Shown here piece by piece: positions 15,701-22,628 of a stretch of DNA of 26,246 nucleotides. The stretch is from CAZPUI01 sp964415525 (GTDB lineage Bacteria > Acidobacteriota > Holophagae > Holophagales > Holophagaceae). Location: NCBI GenBank assembly GCA_964415525.1, contig CAYQAS010000060.1:1-26246 (forward strand). Reading direction: 5' to 3'. Both the position numbers and the translations under genes were made by a program. The notes beneath the pieces were generated by a model, which was not told where the DNA came from, searched no databases, and was given only the letters and a program-made list of their open reading frames with translations. Position 1 is the stretch's first letter. Each line of letters opens with the position of its first letter.

Positions 15701-16854
15701 TGGGTCTTTCCATCACGCGCCACTTTGCCCAGCACATGGGCGGAGAAGTCGGCGTGTCCTCGGAATTGCATATCGGGAGCACATTCTGGTTCACACTGCG
15801 CTGCCCCCGCCTCACGGCGCCCCCGCGCAACCGGCCTCTGGAACGGCGCCACATCGCCCTCCAGCTCAAGCACAGCGAGTTCCGAGGCCCCATGGCCACC
15901 CTCCTCTCGGGCATGGGAGCCACCCTTACCGCCGAAGTTGAGGACATCCTGATCACCGACCAGCCGGAGATACAGGCCACCCCGGAGATCACGCTCTTGT
16001 TGCTGCTCCCCCCCGGGCACGCCATTCACCATGGGCTTCAGACCCGGCGGTGCATCGCCTCCCCCATCAGCGCCCGCACTGTGCTCGCCGCCTTGACTGA
16101 GCCCAACACCCTTGATTCCTCCGCCGATGCCCCGCTTCCCACTCTGAAGGGCCGGGTGCTGCTGGCGGATGACAACCCCGCGAACCGCATGCTGGCGGTA
16201 TCGGTCCTCGGAGTCCTGGGAGTCCAGTGCCACACGGCTGCCAGCGGCGAGGAGGCCTTGGAAACACTGGAACACGAAGCCTTCGACCTGGTGCTCCTGG
16301 ATGGGCACATGCCCGGGATGGACGGTGCTGAAACGGTGCGGGAAATCCGCCAACGGGAAAGGCTCAAGGCCCTTCCGGTGATTCTCTTCACCGCCAGCGG
16401 CAGGATGGATCTCGCCACGGCCCGCGGCCTGGGCTTCGATGCGCTGCTGCCAAAGCCCATGAGCCTCGAGGAAACCCACCAAGTGCTGGGCCAGTATCTG
16501 CGGCCATCCGAGCCGGTCCTTCCTCACTGGATTCGTCTGGCAGAGGTTCTGGGCGGCCAGGAGGGGCTCAAGGCCTTGTTGGAAAGCTTCCTGGAGGATG
16601 GCCTGAAACGCCTCCCCGCCCTGAACACCGCCTTGGCCGCCCACGAACGCCATGCCCTCGAGCGGCTGGCCCATGACCTCAAGTCCAACGCCGGTCACCT
16701 CGGCCTGGAAGACCTGCAGCGGGCGGCGGCTTCACTGGAGAGCGCCAGCGCGGACGAAACCTGGGAACGACTGGCTCAGCTTTTCCAGACGACAGACGCC
16801 GCCTGGAGCCACGCCCGGCTTCGGGCGGAGGCGCTGCTTCAGACCTGGCGGTAG
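12748..16854 (+). CDS. Hybrid histidine kinase with periplasmic propeller, receivers and HPt
   Basis: Large unorthodox sensor kinase of about 1368 residues. From ATG 12748 a signal peptide (1-24, ending VGHA) leads into beta-propeller repeats of the Reg_prop type (about 30-640, e.g. DRQGLIWIAYEQSGVGIFDG), a Y_Y_Y domain (about 670-732) and a membrane helix (about 738-757). A coiled segment and HisKA follow with His804 (VSHELRTPLNAIRGF), then HATPase_c (Asn918/Asn922, DTGPG 954-958, GTGLGL 982-987). A degenerate receiver without a clear acceptor lies at about 1035-1120. A complete receiver (DD at 1141-1142, Asp1185, Lys in LLPKP) and an HPt domain (His1309, HDLKSNAG) finish it. The frame is also open to ATG 12706. 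A 6-bp hairpin (12729-12747) abuts ATG 12748. No DNA-binding partner is encoded next to it. Confidence 0.93.
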   Translation: MFPLSRQLRETLLCVGFGLGVGHAEIPEHRPVRVLGIENGLESLTFNHLYQDRQGLIWIAYEQSGVGIFDGTRFHNLGLKQGLPSGLVTCLQEDATGVLWAGTYRGIAHWDGRSFIPATGPVSGKSTYAIAPHPAGGIAVGIDDGIFVGASDRTFTALPGWNGGACRALQLSPDGRSLWASGLGKDGQVRVYRWSGQTWTTFEGEEGFRRQPLEQVLSDRSGAVWAASAGTLWCLHPGSPRFEQVRDSKLQLGNRPYLSLDSEGTLWVCGSQQVFHLRRDGNWETLDTRHGLPNRRYRSLLHDREGTLWLGGAGLVKVLGGTHLRISTPGDHLPGPGVMAILRDRDRHIWIGTEAGLAHEGPKGWQRVPGTENMLLRSLVQLPDGRILACGNASHFLSVDPRSGRMEQIQVMKDQALGRLNRMALSPDGTLYLASTFAGLLATPTHEKSLNFAPVPLPGGTPREIIFDLAFDTAGRLWVAGEAGLALLEQGRWRRFAKTDGLLESTVRFVRPTRNGDLLVGYIDPLGWTRLRLQGEGLTQLEHRHAGNGSQEVVWLLGEDLEGRVWAGGAKGLDILSTASSEHMGQIHGLPSDDCNAQAFLAEPDGQVWVGTAEGLAHFRMAARPGQPPPPRPSLLAVTVGNGTSIHPRTQDLEIPHHSTFSASLAAVWLAQEGQVRLEARLLGLEEAWTPVTEGRVRYPGLATGAYTLEYRSRLGSGAWSATESFRFTVLPAWWQTWWFRMSLAGFAGACIYLFTRLRTAVLTRRNRTLEVLIHARTTQLREAKESAERASGFKSVFLATVSHELRTPLNAIRGFLDLLDRGRVRPEDVPTTVRTMKAASETLLGLINDLLDLGRIETGALELDPSPTHLRSLLETTVALLVPRIEQKDLLLLLDVDPGVPEQVNIDARRFSQMVVNLVGNAIKFTSAGHVRVRLELLRQEDKDVVLQVRVEDTGPGMPPELLSTLFQPYRQGEGPMKGQGTGLGLSITRHFAQHMGGEVGVSSELHIGSTFWFTLRCPRLTAPPRNRPLERRHIALQLKHSEFRGPMATLLSGMGATLTAEVEDILITDQPEIQATPEITLLLLLPPGHAIHHGLQTRRCIASPISARTVLAALTEPNTLDSSADAPLPTLKGRVLLADDNPANRMLAVSVLGVLGVQCHTAASGEEALETLEHEAFDLVLLDGHMPGMDGAETVREIRQRERLKALPVILFTASGRMDLATARGLGFDALLPKPMSLEETHQVLGQYLRPSEPVLPHWIRLAEVLGGQEGLKALLESFLEDGLKRLPALNTALAAHERHALERLAHDLKSNAGHLGLEDLQRAAASLESASADETWERLAQLFQTTDAAWSHARLRAEALLQTWR

Positions 16855-17978
16855 ACGTTGTCCCGCTGCCAGGGTTCGAAACCGGCGGTGCGGATGAGGT
16901 GATCGATGCCCTCGCGGTCCACGTGATGCGTGGTGCCCGCGGCGCTGACGACGTTTTCCTCCAGCATCAGGCTGCCCATGTCGTCGCAGCCGTAATGCAG
17001 CGCCATCTGGCCCGTCTTGCGCCCCATGGTCACCCAGGAACTCTGCATGTGTGGCACGTTGTCCAGGTAGATCCGGGCCACGGCCATCAGCCGCAGGTAT
17101 TCCACGTCAGTCGGCTTCTCCACCTTGCCTTCCCACACGGTGTTGCCGCTCTGGAAGGGCCACGCGGCGAAGGCCGTGTAGCCACCACCATTGTTCCGCG
17201 CGAGGGCGCGATCCTGCTGATCACGGAGCCTGCGGAAGTGCTCGATGCGCTCCTCCGGTGTCTCGGTGATGCCGAACATCATGGTGCCGGTGCTGTTCAG
17301 ACCGGCCTCGTGAGCGGCCTCCATCACGTCCAGCCAGCTCTGAGCATCGCCTTTTCGCGCGGCGATCTTCATGCGGATGCGATCCACCAGGATCTCAGCG
17401 CCACCACCGGGCAGGCTGCCGAAACCCGCATCCCGCAAGGCTTCCAGCGTCCCCTTGAGCCCGAGGCCGTTCAGCTTCGCCATCTGATGGATCTCCACGG
17501 GGCTGAAGCCGTGGACCCAGATGCCCAGGTCCTGGTTCAGGTAGCGCACCAGATCGAGGTAGTAATCCCAGGGCAGGTCAGGATTGACACCACCCTGAAG
17601 CAGGAAGCCCGTGCCGCCAACGGCCTTGGTCTCCTCGGCCTTCTGCGCCAGTTCCTCCCGGGTGAGGACGTAGCCCTTGGGGTCGCCCACCTTCCGGTAG
17701 AAGGCGCAGAACGAGCAGTGAACGTTGCAGATATCGGTGTAGTTGACGTTCCGGTCCACGACATAGCTCACCCGGGCCGGATCGTTGTGCCGGTCCCGGA
17801 CGGCGCTGGCCGCGACCGCCAGTTCCGCCATAGGCGCGTGAAGGAACAGCGCCAGGGCTTCCGCCTCCGTGATGCGCCCGCCGTCCTTGATCCGCTGCAG
17901 CAGGGCGGTCGAAACGCCATCCGATCCAGTGGAAGGACGGGGCGAGAGGGATTCGGGGGCGGCATTCCGTTCGGTCAT
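16839..17978 (-). CDS. mqnC: Cyclic dehypoxanthinylfutalosine synthase (radical SAM)
   Basis: Radical SAM enzyme that cyclises dehypoxanthine futalosine in menaquinone synthesis. The 379-residue product has the cluster motif CNVHCSFCAFYR (Cys84, Cys88, Cys91). The sequences FLLQGGVNPDLPWDYY, HGFSPVEI, LPGGGAEILVDRIR, SSWVTMGRKTGQMALHYG and LMLEENVVSAAG distinguish MqnC from its paralogue MqnE, which has VGGLHP and KAFTAVEI-type motifs instead. The ATG at 17978 has AGGA seven bases upstream. About 35 residues before the first conserved block look like a non-conserved extension. The stop overlaps the convergent kinase gene by 16 bases, leaving no room for a shared intrinsic terminator. It lies downstream of hpf on the same strand. 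Confidence 0.95.
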   Translation of the reverse strand: MTERNAAPESLSPRPSTGSDGVSTALLQRIKDGGRITEAEALALFLHAPMAELAVAASAVRDRHNDPARVSYVVDRNVNYTDICNVHCSFCAFYRKVGDPKGYVLTREELAQKAEETKAVGGTGFLLQGGVNPDLPWDYYLDLVRYLNQDLGIWVHGFSPVEIHQMAKLNGLGLKGTLEALRDAGFGSLPGGGAEILVDRIRMKIAARKGDAQSWLDVMEAAHEAGLNSTGTMMFGITETPEERIEHFRRLRDQQDRALARNNGGGYTAFAAWPFQSGNTVWEGKVEKPTDVEYLRLMAVARIYLDNVPHMQSSWVTMGRKTGQMALHYGCDDMGSLMLEENVVSAAGTTHHVDREGIDHLIRTAGFEPWQRDNVYRQV

Positions 17979-18026
17979 GGTTCCATCCTAGCTCAGGCTC
18001 TTGGATGCACCCTTGCCGCGGTACGC

Positions 18027-18056
18027 GCCGAGGGCCCGGTCGCCCGGGCCCTCGGC
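18027..18056 (-). terminator. Perfect 13-bp hairpin between hpf and mqnC
   Basis: Bases 18027-18039 and 18044-18056 are exact inverted repeats (core CCGAGGGCCCGG) with a four-base loop. The stem starts 15 bases after the hpf stop and ends 49 bases before the mqnC start. No T tract follows on either strand, so it is not a canonical intrinsic terminator. It could be a pause/3'-end stabiliser for the hpf mRNA or a leader structure of mqnC. Confidence 0.6.
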
Positions 18057-18070
18057 AGGATCATGCAGAA

Positions 18071-18415
18071 CTAGTCGACTTCGACTTCAGCCTCGGTGGC
18101 AATGGCGTCCTTGACCGCTCCGGTGCGCACGCTGTCCAGGCGGCGACCGGCGGTGCGATGGGCCTGGGTCTCGAGCTTCTCCAGGGTCTGGGTGAGGCTC
18201 AGATACATATCATCCGTCTCCGCGCTGGCGACCAGTTCATCGCGGCGCGTCTTGAGGGTGATTTCCGCCAGATGGCGGTGTTTCTCGACGCTCAGGATGA
18301 CGTGAACGTCGATGATGTCTTCGAGGTACGTCGCCATTTTCTGGAGACGCTCTTGAGCGAAGGTTCGGAGAGCATCCGAGACTTCGACGTGGCGGCCGGT
18401 GAAGATGACCTTCAT
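18071..18415 (-). CDS. hpf: Ribosome hibernation promoting factor, short form
   Basis: A 114-residue protein that binds the 30S decoding region and inactivates ribosomes in slow growth. It begins MKVIFTGRHVEVSDALRTFAQERLQKM and continues DVHVILSVEKHRHLAEITLKT, the standard HPF/YfiA S30AE fold. It lacks the C-terminal dimerisation domain of long HPF. The tail after about residue 95 is acidic (TEAEVEVD). AAGGAG five bases before the ATG is a strong ribosome site. It follows rpoN, the classic rpoN-hpf order, but after 171 bases, so it may have its own promoter. A small inverted repeat GGGCC/GGCCC (18435-18448) lies in the leader. Confidence 0.93.
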   Translation of the reverse strand: MKVIFTGRHVEVSDALRTFAQERLQKMATYLEDIIDVHVILSVEKHRHLAEITLKTRRDELVASAETDDMYLSLTQTLEKLETQAHRTAGRRLDSVRTGAVKDAIATEAEVEVD

Positions 18416-18586
18416 CGCGGACTCCTTAGGAAAGGGGCCAGATGGCCCGGGGAAGCGATTGATGGGATCGCCCTGGCAGGGTTCGGCATCGAGCGTCTCG
18501 CGGGGTGTCGGTCGCGGGCATCGAGGGCCTTAGGGATGACGTCATGCCGGAGTAGGTGCAAGGAGTGAACGATCCGTTCCCCCCCA
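18416..18586. promoter_or_regulatory. rpoN-hpf intergenic region with a palindrome and a direct repeat
   Basis: This 171-base gap is large for the block. It holds a perfect 10-base palindrome ATGACGTCAT (18536-18545), the nonamer GGCATCGAG twice (18486-18494 and 18518-18526), and the small leader hairpin. These could be operator sites for hpf. I found no convincing sigma-70 or sigma-54 promoter. Confidence 0.35.
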
Positions 18587-20149
18587 CTATCGGCGTCTGC
18601 GGGCCGAAGCTGGAGGAATTTTCAGTTCTTCGCGATATTTATTTACGGTTCTTCGCGCGACCTTGATGCCATCCCGCTCAAGGAGCCGCGCCAGGGTCTC
18701 ATCGGAGAGGGGCTTGGCGGGATCTTCCGCCTGGATCAGCGCCTTGATCTTGTGCTTGACCACCGTGGCGCTGACATCATCGCCGCTGGAGGAACCGAGG
18801 CTGGCGCTGAAGAAGTAGTTCAGGTCGAAGAGCCCCTGGGGGGTATGGATCGTCTTGGCCTTCACGACGCGAGAGATCGTGGACTCATGGAAGCCTGTCG
18901 CCTCTGCCACATCCCGCAGCACCATGGGCCGGAGCCCGTCGATGCCACGCTCCAGGAAGTCCTTCTGGAGGTCCACGATGGAAGCCGCCACCCGCAGCAC
19001 GGTGCGGTTGCGGTCCTCAACGCCGCGGATGAAGTCACGGGCGCTGCGGTAGCGATCCCGGATGAAATCCTTGTCCGATTTCTCCTCAGAACGAGAGAGG
19101 AAGGATCGGTAGTCCCCGGACACCCGAAGACGCGGAATCCCTTCGTCGTTCAGGTATATCTTCCAGCCGCCATCCTCCGCGGCAAGCACCACGACATCGG
19201 GCTTGATGACGCGCTCCGGTTCCGGATCGAAGGCCCGACCAGGCGCGGGATGCAGGTGCCGGAGCACCGACATGGCCTCCGTGAGTTCCTCTTCCGTGCA
19301 GCCCAATACCTTGCGCAGCTTCTGACTGTCCCGCTGCCCCAGCAGGTCGCAGTGTTCCCGGATGATGGTGACGGCTAGGTCATCCGGCTCCGCTCCGGCA
19401 TGCCGCAGTTGCAGCAGCAGACTCTCCTGCACCGTGAAGCAGCCGACGCCGCTGGGATCGAACTCCTGGATGACCTCCAGCAGGCCTCGGAGTTCTTCCT
19501 CCGTGGTGCCGAGTTCGGCCGCAAGGGCCTTCAGGCTGGTCTCCAGACCGGAATCCGGATCGAGGCGAAGGAAGCCCTTTGGATCGATGTGATCGATCAG
19601 CTTTTCAAACATCGACGCGCGGGGATCTTCGGGATCGATCACCTCGTAGAGCTGACTCAGCAGGTGTTCCTGGAGCGTCTCCGTGGAGCTCAGTCGGTCC
19701 TCCCAGCTCATCCGTTCATCGTCCGGCAGGTTGCTGGTGCGCAGGATCTCGCCGTCCCAGGCGTTCTCCGCGCCCATGTCCGTCTCAGTCACCTGGGAGA
19801 CGCCCTCTTCGCGGAATTTCTCCAGATCCGCCTCGGGATCCATTTCATTCCCGTCCAGCAGGGGCCCGAGGTCCACGGTATCCGACCCTTCAGGAACGTC
19901 CGAACCTTCCAAGGCGCCCTCGGTCACTTCCGAGTCATGCCCCTCCTCGATGGCCTCGAGCGTGGGGACCTCTTCGCCGTCCTCCACCAGCTCCAGCAGG
20001 GGGTTGTCCATCAGTTCCCGTTCCACGGTCTGGCCGAGTTCCAGCAGGTTCATCTGCCAGAGCTTCAGCTTCAGCTGCATCGCCGGCGTGAGTGCCAGTG
20101 TTTGGCTCTGAACCAGCCGGTGGGAGAGGTTTTGCCCGAGCATTGCCAT
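18587..20149 (-). CDS. rpoN: RNA polymerase sigma-54 factor
   Basis: Sigma factor for promoters of the -24/-12 type, needing AAA+ activators. The 520-residue product has region I (about 1-55, glutamine/leucine-rich: LVQSQTLALTPAMQLKLKLWQMNLLEL) and an acidic, variable region II (about 56-150). The core-binding domain follows (about 160-320, with DPSGVGCFTVQESLLLQL), then the DNA-binding domain (VADVAEATGFHESTISRVVKAK type sequence, with DVAEATGFHESTISRV visible). The RpoN box ARRTVNKYR is at 498-506. The basic tail SARRRR follows. The start lies eight bases after the lptB stop, so it is co-transcribed with lptB, a widely conserved order (lptB-rpoN-hpf). The long acidic region II is somewhat larger than in E. 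coli (477 residues overall there). Confidence 0.97.
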   Translation of the reverse strand: MAMLGQNLSHRLVQSQTLALTPAMQLKLKLWQMNLLELGQTVERELMDNPLLELVEDGEEVPTLEAIEEGHDSEVTEGALEGSDVPEGSDTVDLGPLLDGNEMDPEADLEKFREEGVSQVTETDMGAENAWDGEILRTSNLPDDERMSWEDRLSSTETLQEHLLSQLYEVIDPEDPRASMFEKLIDHIDPKGFLRLDPDSGLETSLKALAAELGTTEEELRGLLEVIQEFDPSGVGCFTVQESLLLQLRHAGAEPDDLAVTIIREHCDLLGQRDSQKLRKVLGCTEEELTEAMSVLRHLHPAPGRAFDPEPERVIKPDVVVLAAEDGGWKIYLNDEGIPRLRVSGDYRSFLSRSEEKSDKDFIRDRYRSARDFIRGVEDRNRTVLRVAASIVDLQKDFLERGIDGLRPMVLRDVAEATGFHESTISRVVKAKTIHTPQGLFDLNYFFSASLGSSSGDDVSATVVKHKIKALIQAEDPAKPLSDETLARLLERDGIKVARRTVNKYREELKIPPASARRRR

Positions 20150-20157
20150 GGTGCCGA

Positions 20158-20898
20158 TCAGTCTAGCCGGAAGCGATCGCCGAGGTAGACCCTACGGATA
20201 TCGGGATCTGCTGCAATTTCAGAAGGAACACCGTGTTTCAGGATCATGCCATCCGCAAGGATGTACGCCCGGTCGGCGATCTGGAGGGTTTCGCGGACAT
20301 TGTGGTCCGTGATGAGCACGCCGATGCCCCGCTGCTTCAGATCGGCGATGAGACCCTGGATTTCCATCACGGACCTGGGATCCACTCCCGCAAAGGGCTC
20401 GTCCAGCAGCATGATGCGCGGGTCCGAAACGAGGGCTCGCGCCATCTCGCAACGCCGGCGTTCGCCGCCGGAGAGGCTCATGCCGAGGGTGTCCCGCACC
20501 TTGTGCAGGTGGAATTCCTCCAGCAGCCGTTCGCAGCGAGCCTTCTGGTCGGCCCGGGAAATGGGCTGAAGCTCGGCGATGGCCATCAGGTTTTCCCACA
20601 CCGTGAGTCCGCGGAAGACACTGGATTCCTGGGGCAGGTAGCCGATGCCTAGGCGCGCGCGGCGGTGCATGGGGGCGCGGGTGATGTCCTCGCCCATCCA
20701 CGTGATGGCGCCCTGATCCGGCGCCTCCACGCCCACCACCATGTAGAACGTGGTGGTCTTGCCCGCGCCATTGGGACCGAGCAGGCCGACCACTTCACCG
20801 GGCGTGATGTCAAGAGAGACGACCCGGACCACCGCCCGGTCGCCGTAGCGCTTGTAGAGCTGTTGCGCCTCCAGCCGCCCAGGTTTCGTATCGTTCAC
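20158..20898 (-). CDS. lptB: LPS export ABC transporter ATPase
   Basis: Cytoplasmic ATPase that powers extraction of lipopolysaccharide by LptFG. The 246-residue product has Walker A GPNGAGKT (about 41-48), the Q-loop region GYLPQESSVFRGLTVWENL, signature LSGGERRR, Walker B IMLLDEPFAGVDP and switch His in LITDHNVRETL. This combination, with EPFAGVDP and SVFRGLTV, is LptB rather than LivF. I chose GTG 20898: it overlaps the upstream stop as GTGA and has GGAGG seven bases before it. The frame is open to 21105, but the extra 69 residues are the alternate frame of the upstream gene. It sits between an LptC/LptA-like gene and rpoN. Confidence 0.96.
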   Translation of the reverse strand: MNDTKPGRLEAQQLYKRYGDRAVVRVVSLDITPGEVVGLLGPNGAGKTTTFYMVVGVEAPDQGAITWMGEDITRAPMHRRARLGIGYLPQESSVFRGLTVWENLMAIAELQPISRADQKARCERLLEEFHLHKVRDTLGMSLSGGERRRCEMARALVSDPRIMLLDEPFAGVDPRSVMEIQGLIADLKQRGIGVLITDHNVRETLQIADRAYILADGMILKHGVPSEIAADPDIRRVYLGDRFRLD

Positions 20899-22628
20899 TG
20901 CCGGACCTCCGAGGTGCCACGCACCCGCCCTTCCCACCATACCTTGCGCGCCTGCAGGTCCAGCACGAGGCGGTGCCCTTGGCCCTCTCCCATGTTGCCC
21001 GTCAGCGCCACATGCCCCGTGGCCTCCACCCGCTCGACGGCCTGCCCGGCGCCCAGGCTCACCTGCACGCGATCCGCGTCGAGCCTCCAGCCCGTGGCGA
21101 CACACCCCACGCGGCCCAAGAGTTCCATGGCATTCGTGCGCCGCTCGCCCTGGTCGGCCCGAACCGTGAGGTCACCTTCGGGGCTCATCAGCGCCCCGGA
21201 GAGGCCATCCGGGAAGAGCACCTGATCGCCCTTCCGAACCATGCGCGGCCCGGAGAGACGCTCCCGCGCAGAGGTATAGGTCACGGGCCGACCGGAGAAG
21301 GTCCAAACCTCGTTCTCCCAAACCAGTTTGCCACCCCGCACACTGCCGCCACCGCGCACCAGCTGGGCAGTCACCGGCCCCTCGAACTCCCAGCGCCCGG
21401 GCTTACCGTGGCCCCTGCCGGCGCTGAAGGTGCCCTGTTCGGCCTTGCCATAGGAAGGCGCATTCACCACCCATGAACGATCGACCTTGCGCGCCTCCAG
21501 ACGCGGCGAGGACAGCGAGCGCGCGCCCCAGATCAGGACGGCGGTGCCTTCCGCCCAAGCGTCCCCGATAGGCAGGGATTCTGGCAGGTCTTCCTGGCCC
21601 GGCGCACTGCGGAGCAGGAGGCGCGGGGTGCGGAGTTCCAACATCTGCGACTCCTTGCCGCCGCCCTCGGCGGGCATGGTCCACCGCACATCCCCTTCCA
21701 CCCGGAGTCCTTCGGGGGTCCAGCGCGTGCCACCGGCCCGCAGCCGTTCTTCACCCAAAGGCACGTCTCGATGGGCCGTGACGTCCTTGAATTCCATGCG
21801 GCGCAGGGTTTCTCCGGGCAGAGGCCGTGGCGCCCATCCAGACGCCGCCTCACCTCGCCAGCCATCGTCACGCCGGAAACGGATCGGGGCCTCCCAGCGC
21901 ATGTCCTTGGCGTCCATGATCGCCCGGGCGGTGTCCACCTCGCCCCCTTCCAAGCGGCTCTGGACCCCTTCCAGCAGCGCATCATCCAGACCCAACAAGA
22001 CAGACATCTTCTGGGCGGTCATGCCCTTCAGCGCATTCCCAGGCAGGGCCTCCCAACGCACGGGCCCCCGATCCACGTTGAAGCGCCCGTCGAGGCCACG
22101 CCTCCAGCCTGCAGGCAGATCCCATCGACCGCGACCTTGGCCTTCCAGGTCCTCCCAGACCATGTCTCCCAGGCCCTGCCAGACGCCCTTTTCCCACTGC
22201 AGCACCGGGCCGCTGCGCTCCATGCGGCCCTTCCCTACCAACCGCTGGCTGCGAGCCTCCCGTGCTTCCACAGTCAGGGGCCCGTACAGCAACCACGTGC
22301 TGCCGGTTCGGGTCGCTTGGGGACAAACAAGCTTCCAATGCACCTGCTCTTCCGCCACCAGGCCCCGGATGCCTTCCGCCTGCAGCTCGCGGTCGTCTCC
22401 CCGGATGGTGTCGTATTCCAGCGTGAAGGTGCTGCGATCCAGCTGTTCCACCACCCGTCCGAAGCGGCCCATGCCACGCCCCTCGAAGGCCTCACCGCCG
22501 GTACCGGCGCGAATCGCCTTGGGGCGGTGGATGAAGAAGCCGGCAGTCCCAAGGACGGTGCCCCCCAGCACGCCCCAGCCCAACCAAGGCCAAATGCGGT
22601 TCCGCGGGTTCAGAAGCTGGAAGTTCAA
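20895..22628 (-). CDS. LptC/LptA-like fused LPS-transport protein
   Basis: A 577-residue protein with one N-terminal membrane helix (about 12-33, WPWLGWGVLGGTVLGTAGFF). An LptC-like beta region follows (about 45-190, with STFTLEYDTIRGDDRELQAEGI). A long beta-rich middle contains repeated W-x-A/G-P patterns, and the C-terminal OstA/LptA-like part (about 450-577) has RLSGPRMVRKGDQVLFPDG and VEATGHVALTGN...GHRLVLD. LptC and LptA are normally separate proteins of about 190 residues that bridge the periplasm. I chose TTG 22628 because it overlaps the recJ stop as TTGA and has GGGAGG six bases upstream. No ATG fits. It is directly followed by lptB (GTGA), which supports the LPS-bridge role. The domain borders are my estimate. 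Confidence 0.8.
   Translation of the reverse strand: MNFQLLNPRNRIWPWLGWGVLGGTVLGTAGFFIHRPKAIRAGTGGEAFEGRGMGRFGRVVEQLDRSTFTLEYDTIRGDDRELQAEGIRGLVAEEQVHWKLVCPQATRTGSTWLLYGPLTVEAREARSQRLVGKGRMERSGPVLQWEKGVWQGLGDMVWEDLEGQGRGRWDLPAGWRRGLDGRFNVDRGPVRWEALPGNALKGMTAQKMSVLLGLDDALLEGVQSRLEGGEVDTARAIMDAKDMRWEAPIRFRRDDGWRGEAASGWAPRPLPGETLRRMEFKDVTAHRDVPLGEERLRAGGTRWTPEGLRVEGDVRWTMPAEGGGKESQMLELRTPRLLLRSAPGQEDLPESLPIGDAWAEGTAVLIWGARSLSSPRLEARKVDRSWVVNAPSYGKAEQGTFSAGRGHGKPGRWEFEGPVTAQLVRGGGSVRGGKLVWENEVWTFSGRPVTYTSARERLSGPRMVRKGDQVLFPDGLSGALMSPEGDLTVRADQGERRTNAMELLGRVGCVATGWRLDADRVQVSLGAGQAVERVEATGHVALTGNMGEGQGHRLVLDLQARKVWWEGRVRGTSEVRQ

Noticed and set aside
15484..16698. 404-codon minus-strand frame opposite the kinase C-terminal half
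   Set aside because: It is exactly antisense to the HATPase, receiver and HPt domains, whose motifs are intact, and it shows no recognisable domain.
16839..17978. Assignment as MqnE (aminofutalosine synthase)
   Set aside because: The sequence has LLQGGVNPDLP, HGFSPVEI and ILVDRIR together with SWVTMGRKTGQMAL, which fit MqnC. The MqnE hallmarks are missing.
18435..18448. Small GGGCC/GGCCC hairpin in the hpf leader as a terminator
   Set aside because: It has only five pairs and no T tract, and it sits just upstream of the hpf ribosome site, so it is not a terminator.
20899..21105. Extended N-terminus for LptB from 21105
   Set aside because: The extra 69 residues are the alternate frame of the LptC/LptA-like gene. 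GTG 20898 has a strong ribosome site and matches the family start.
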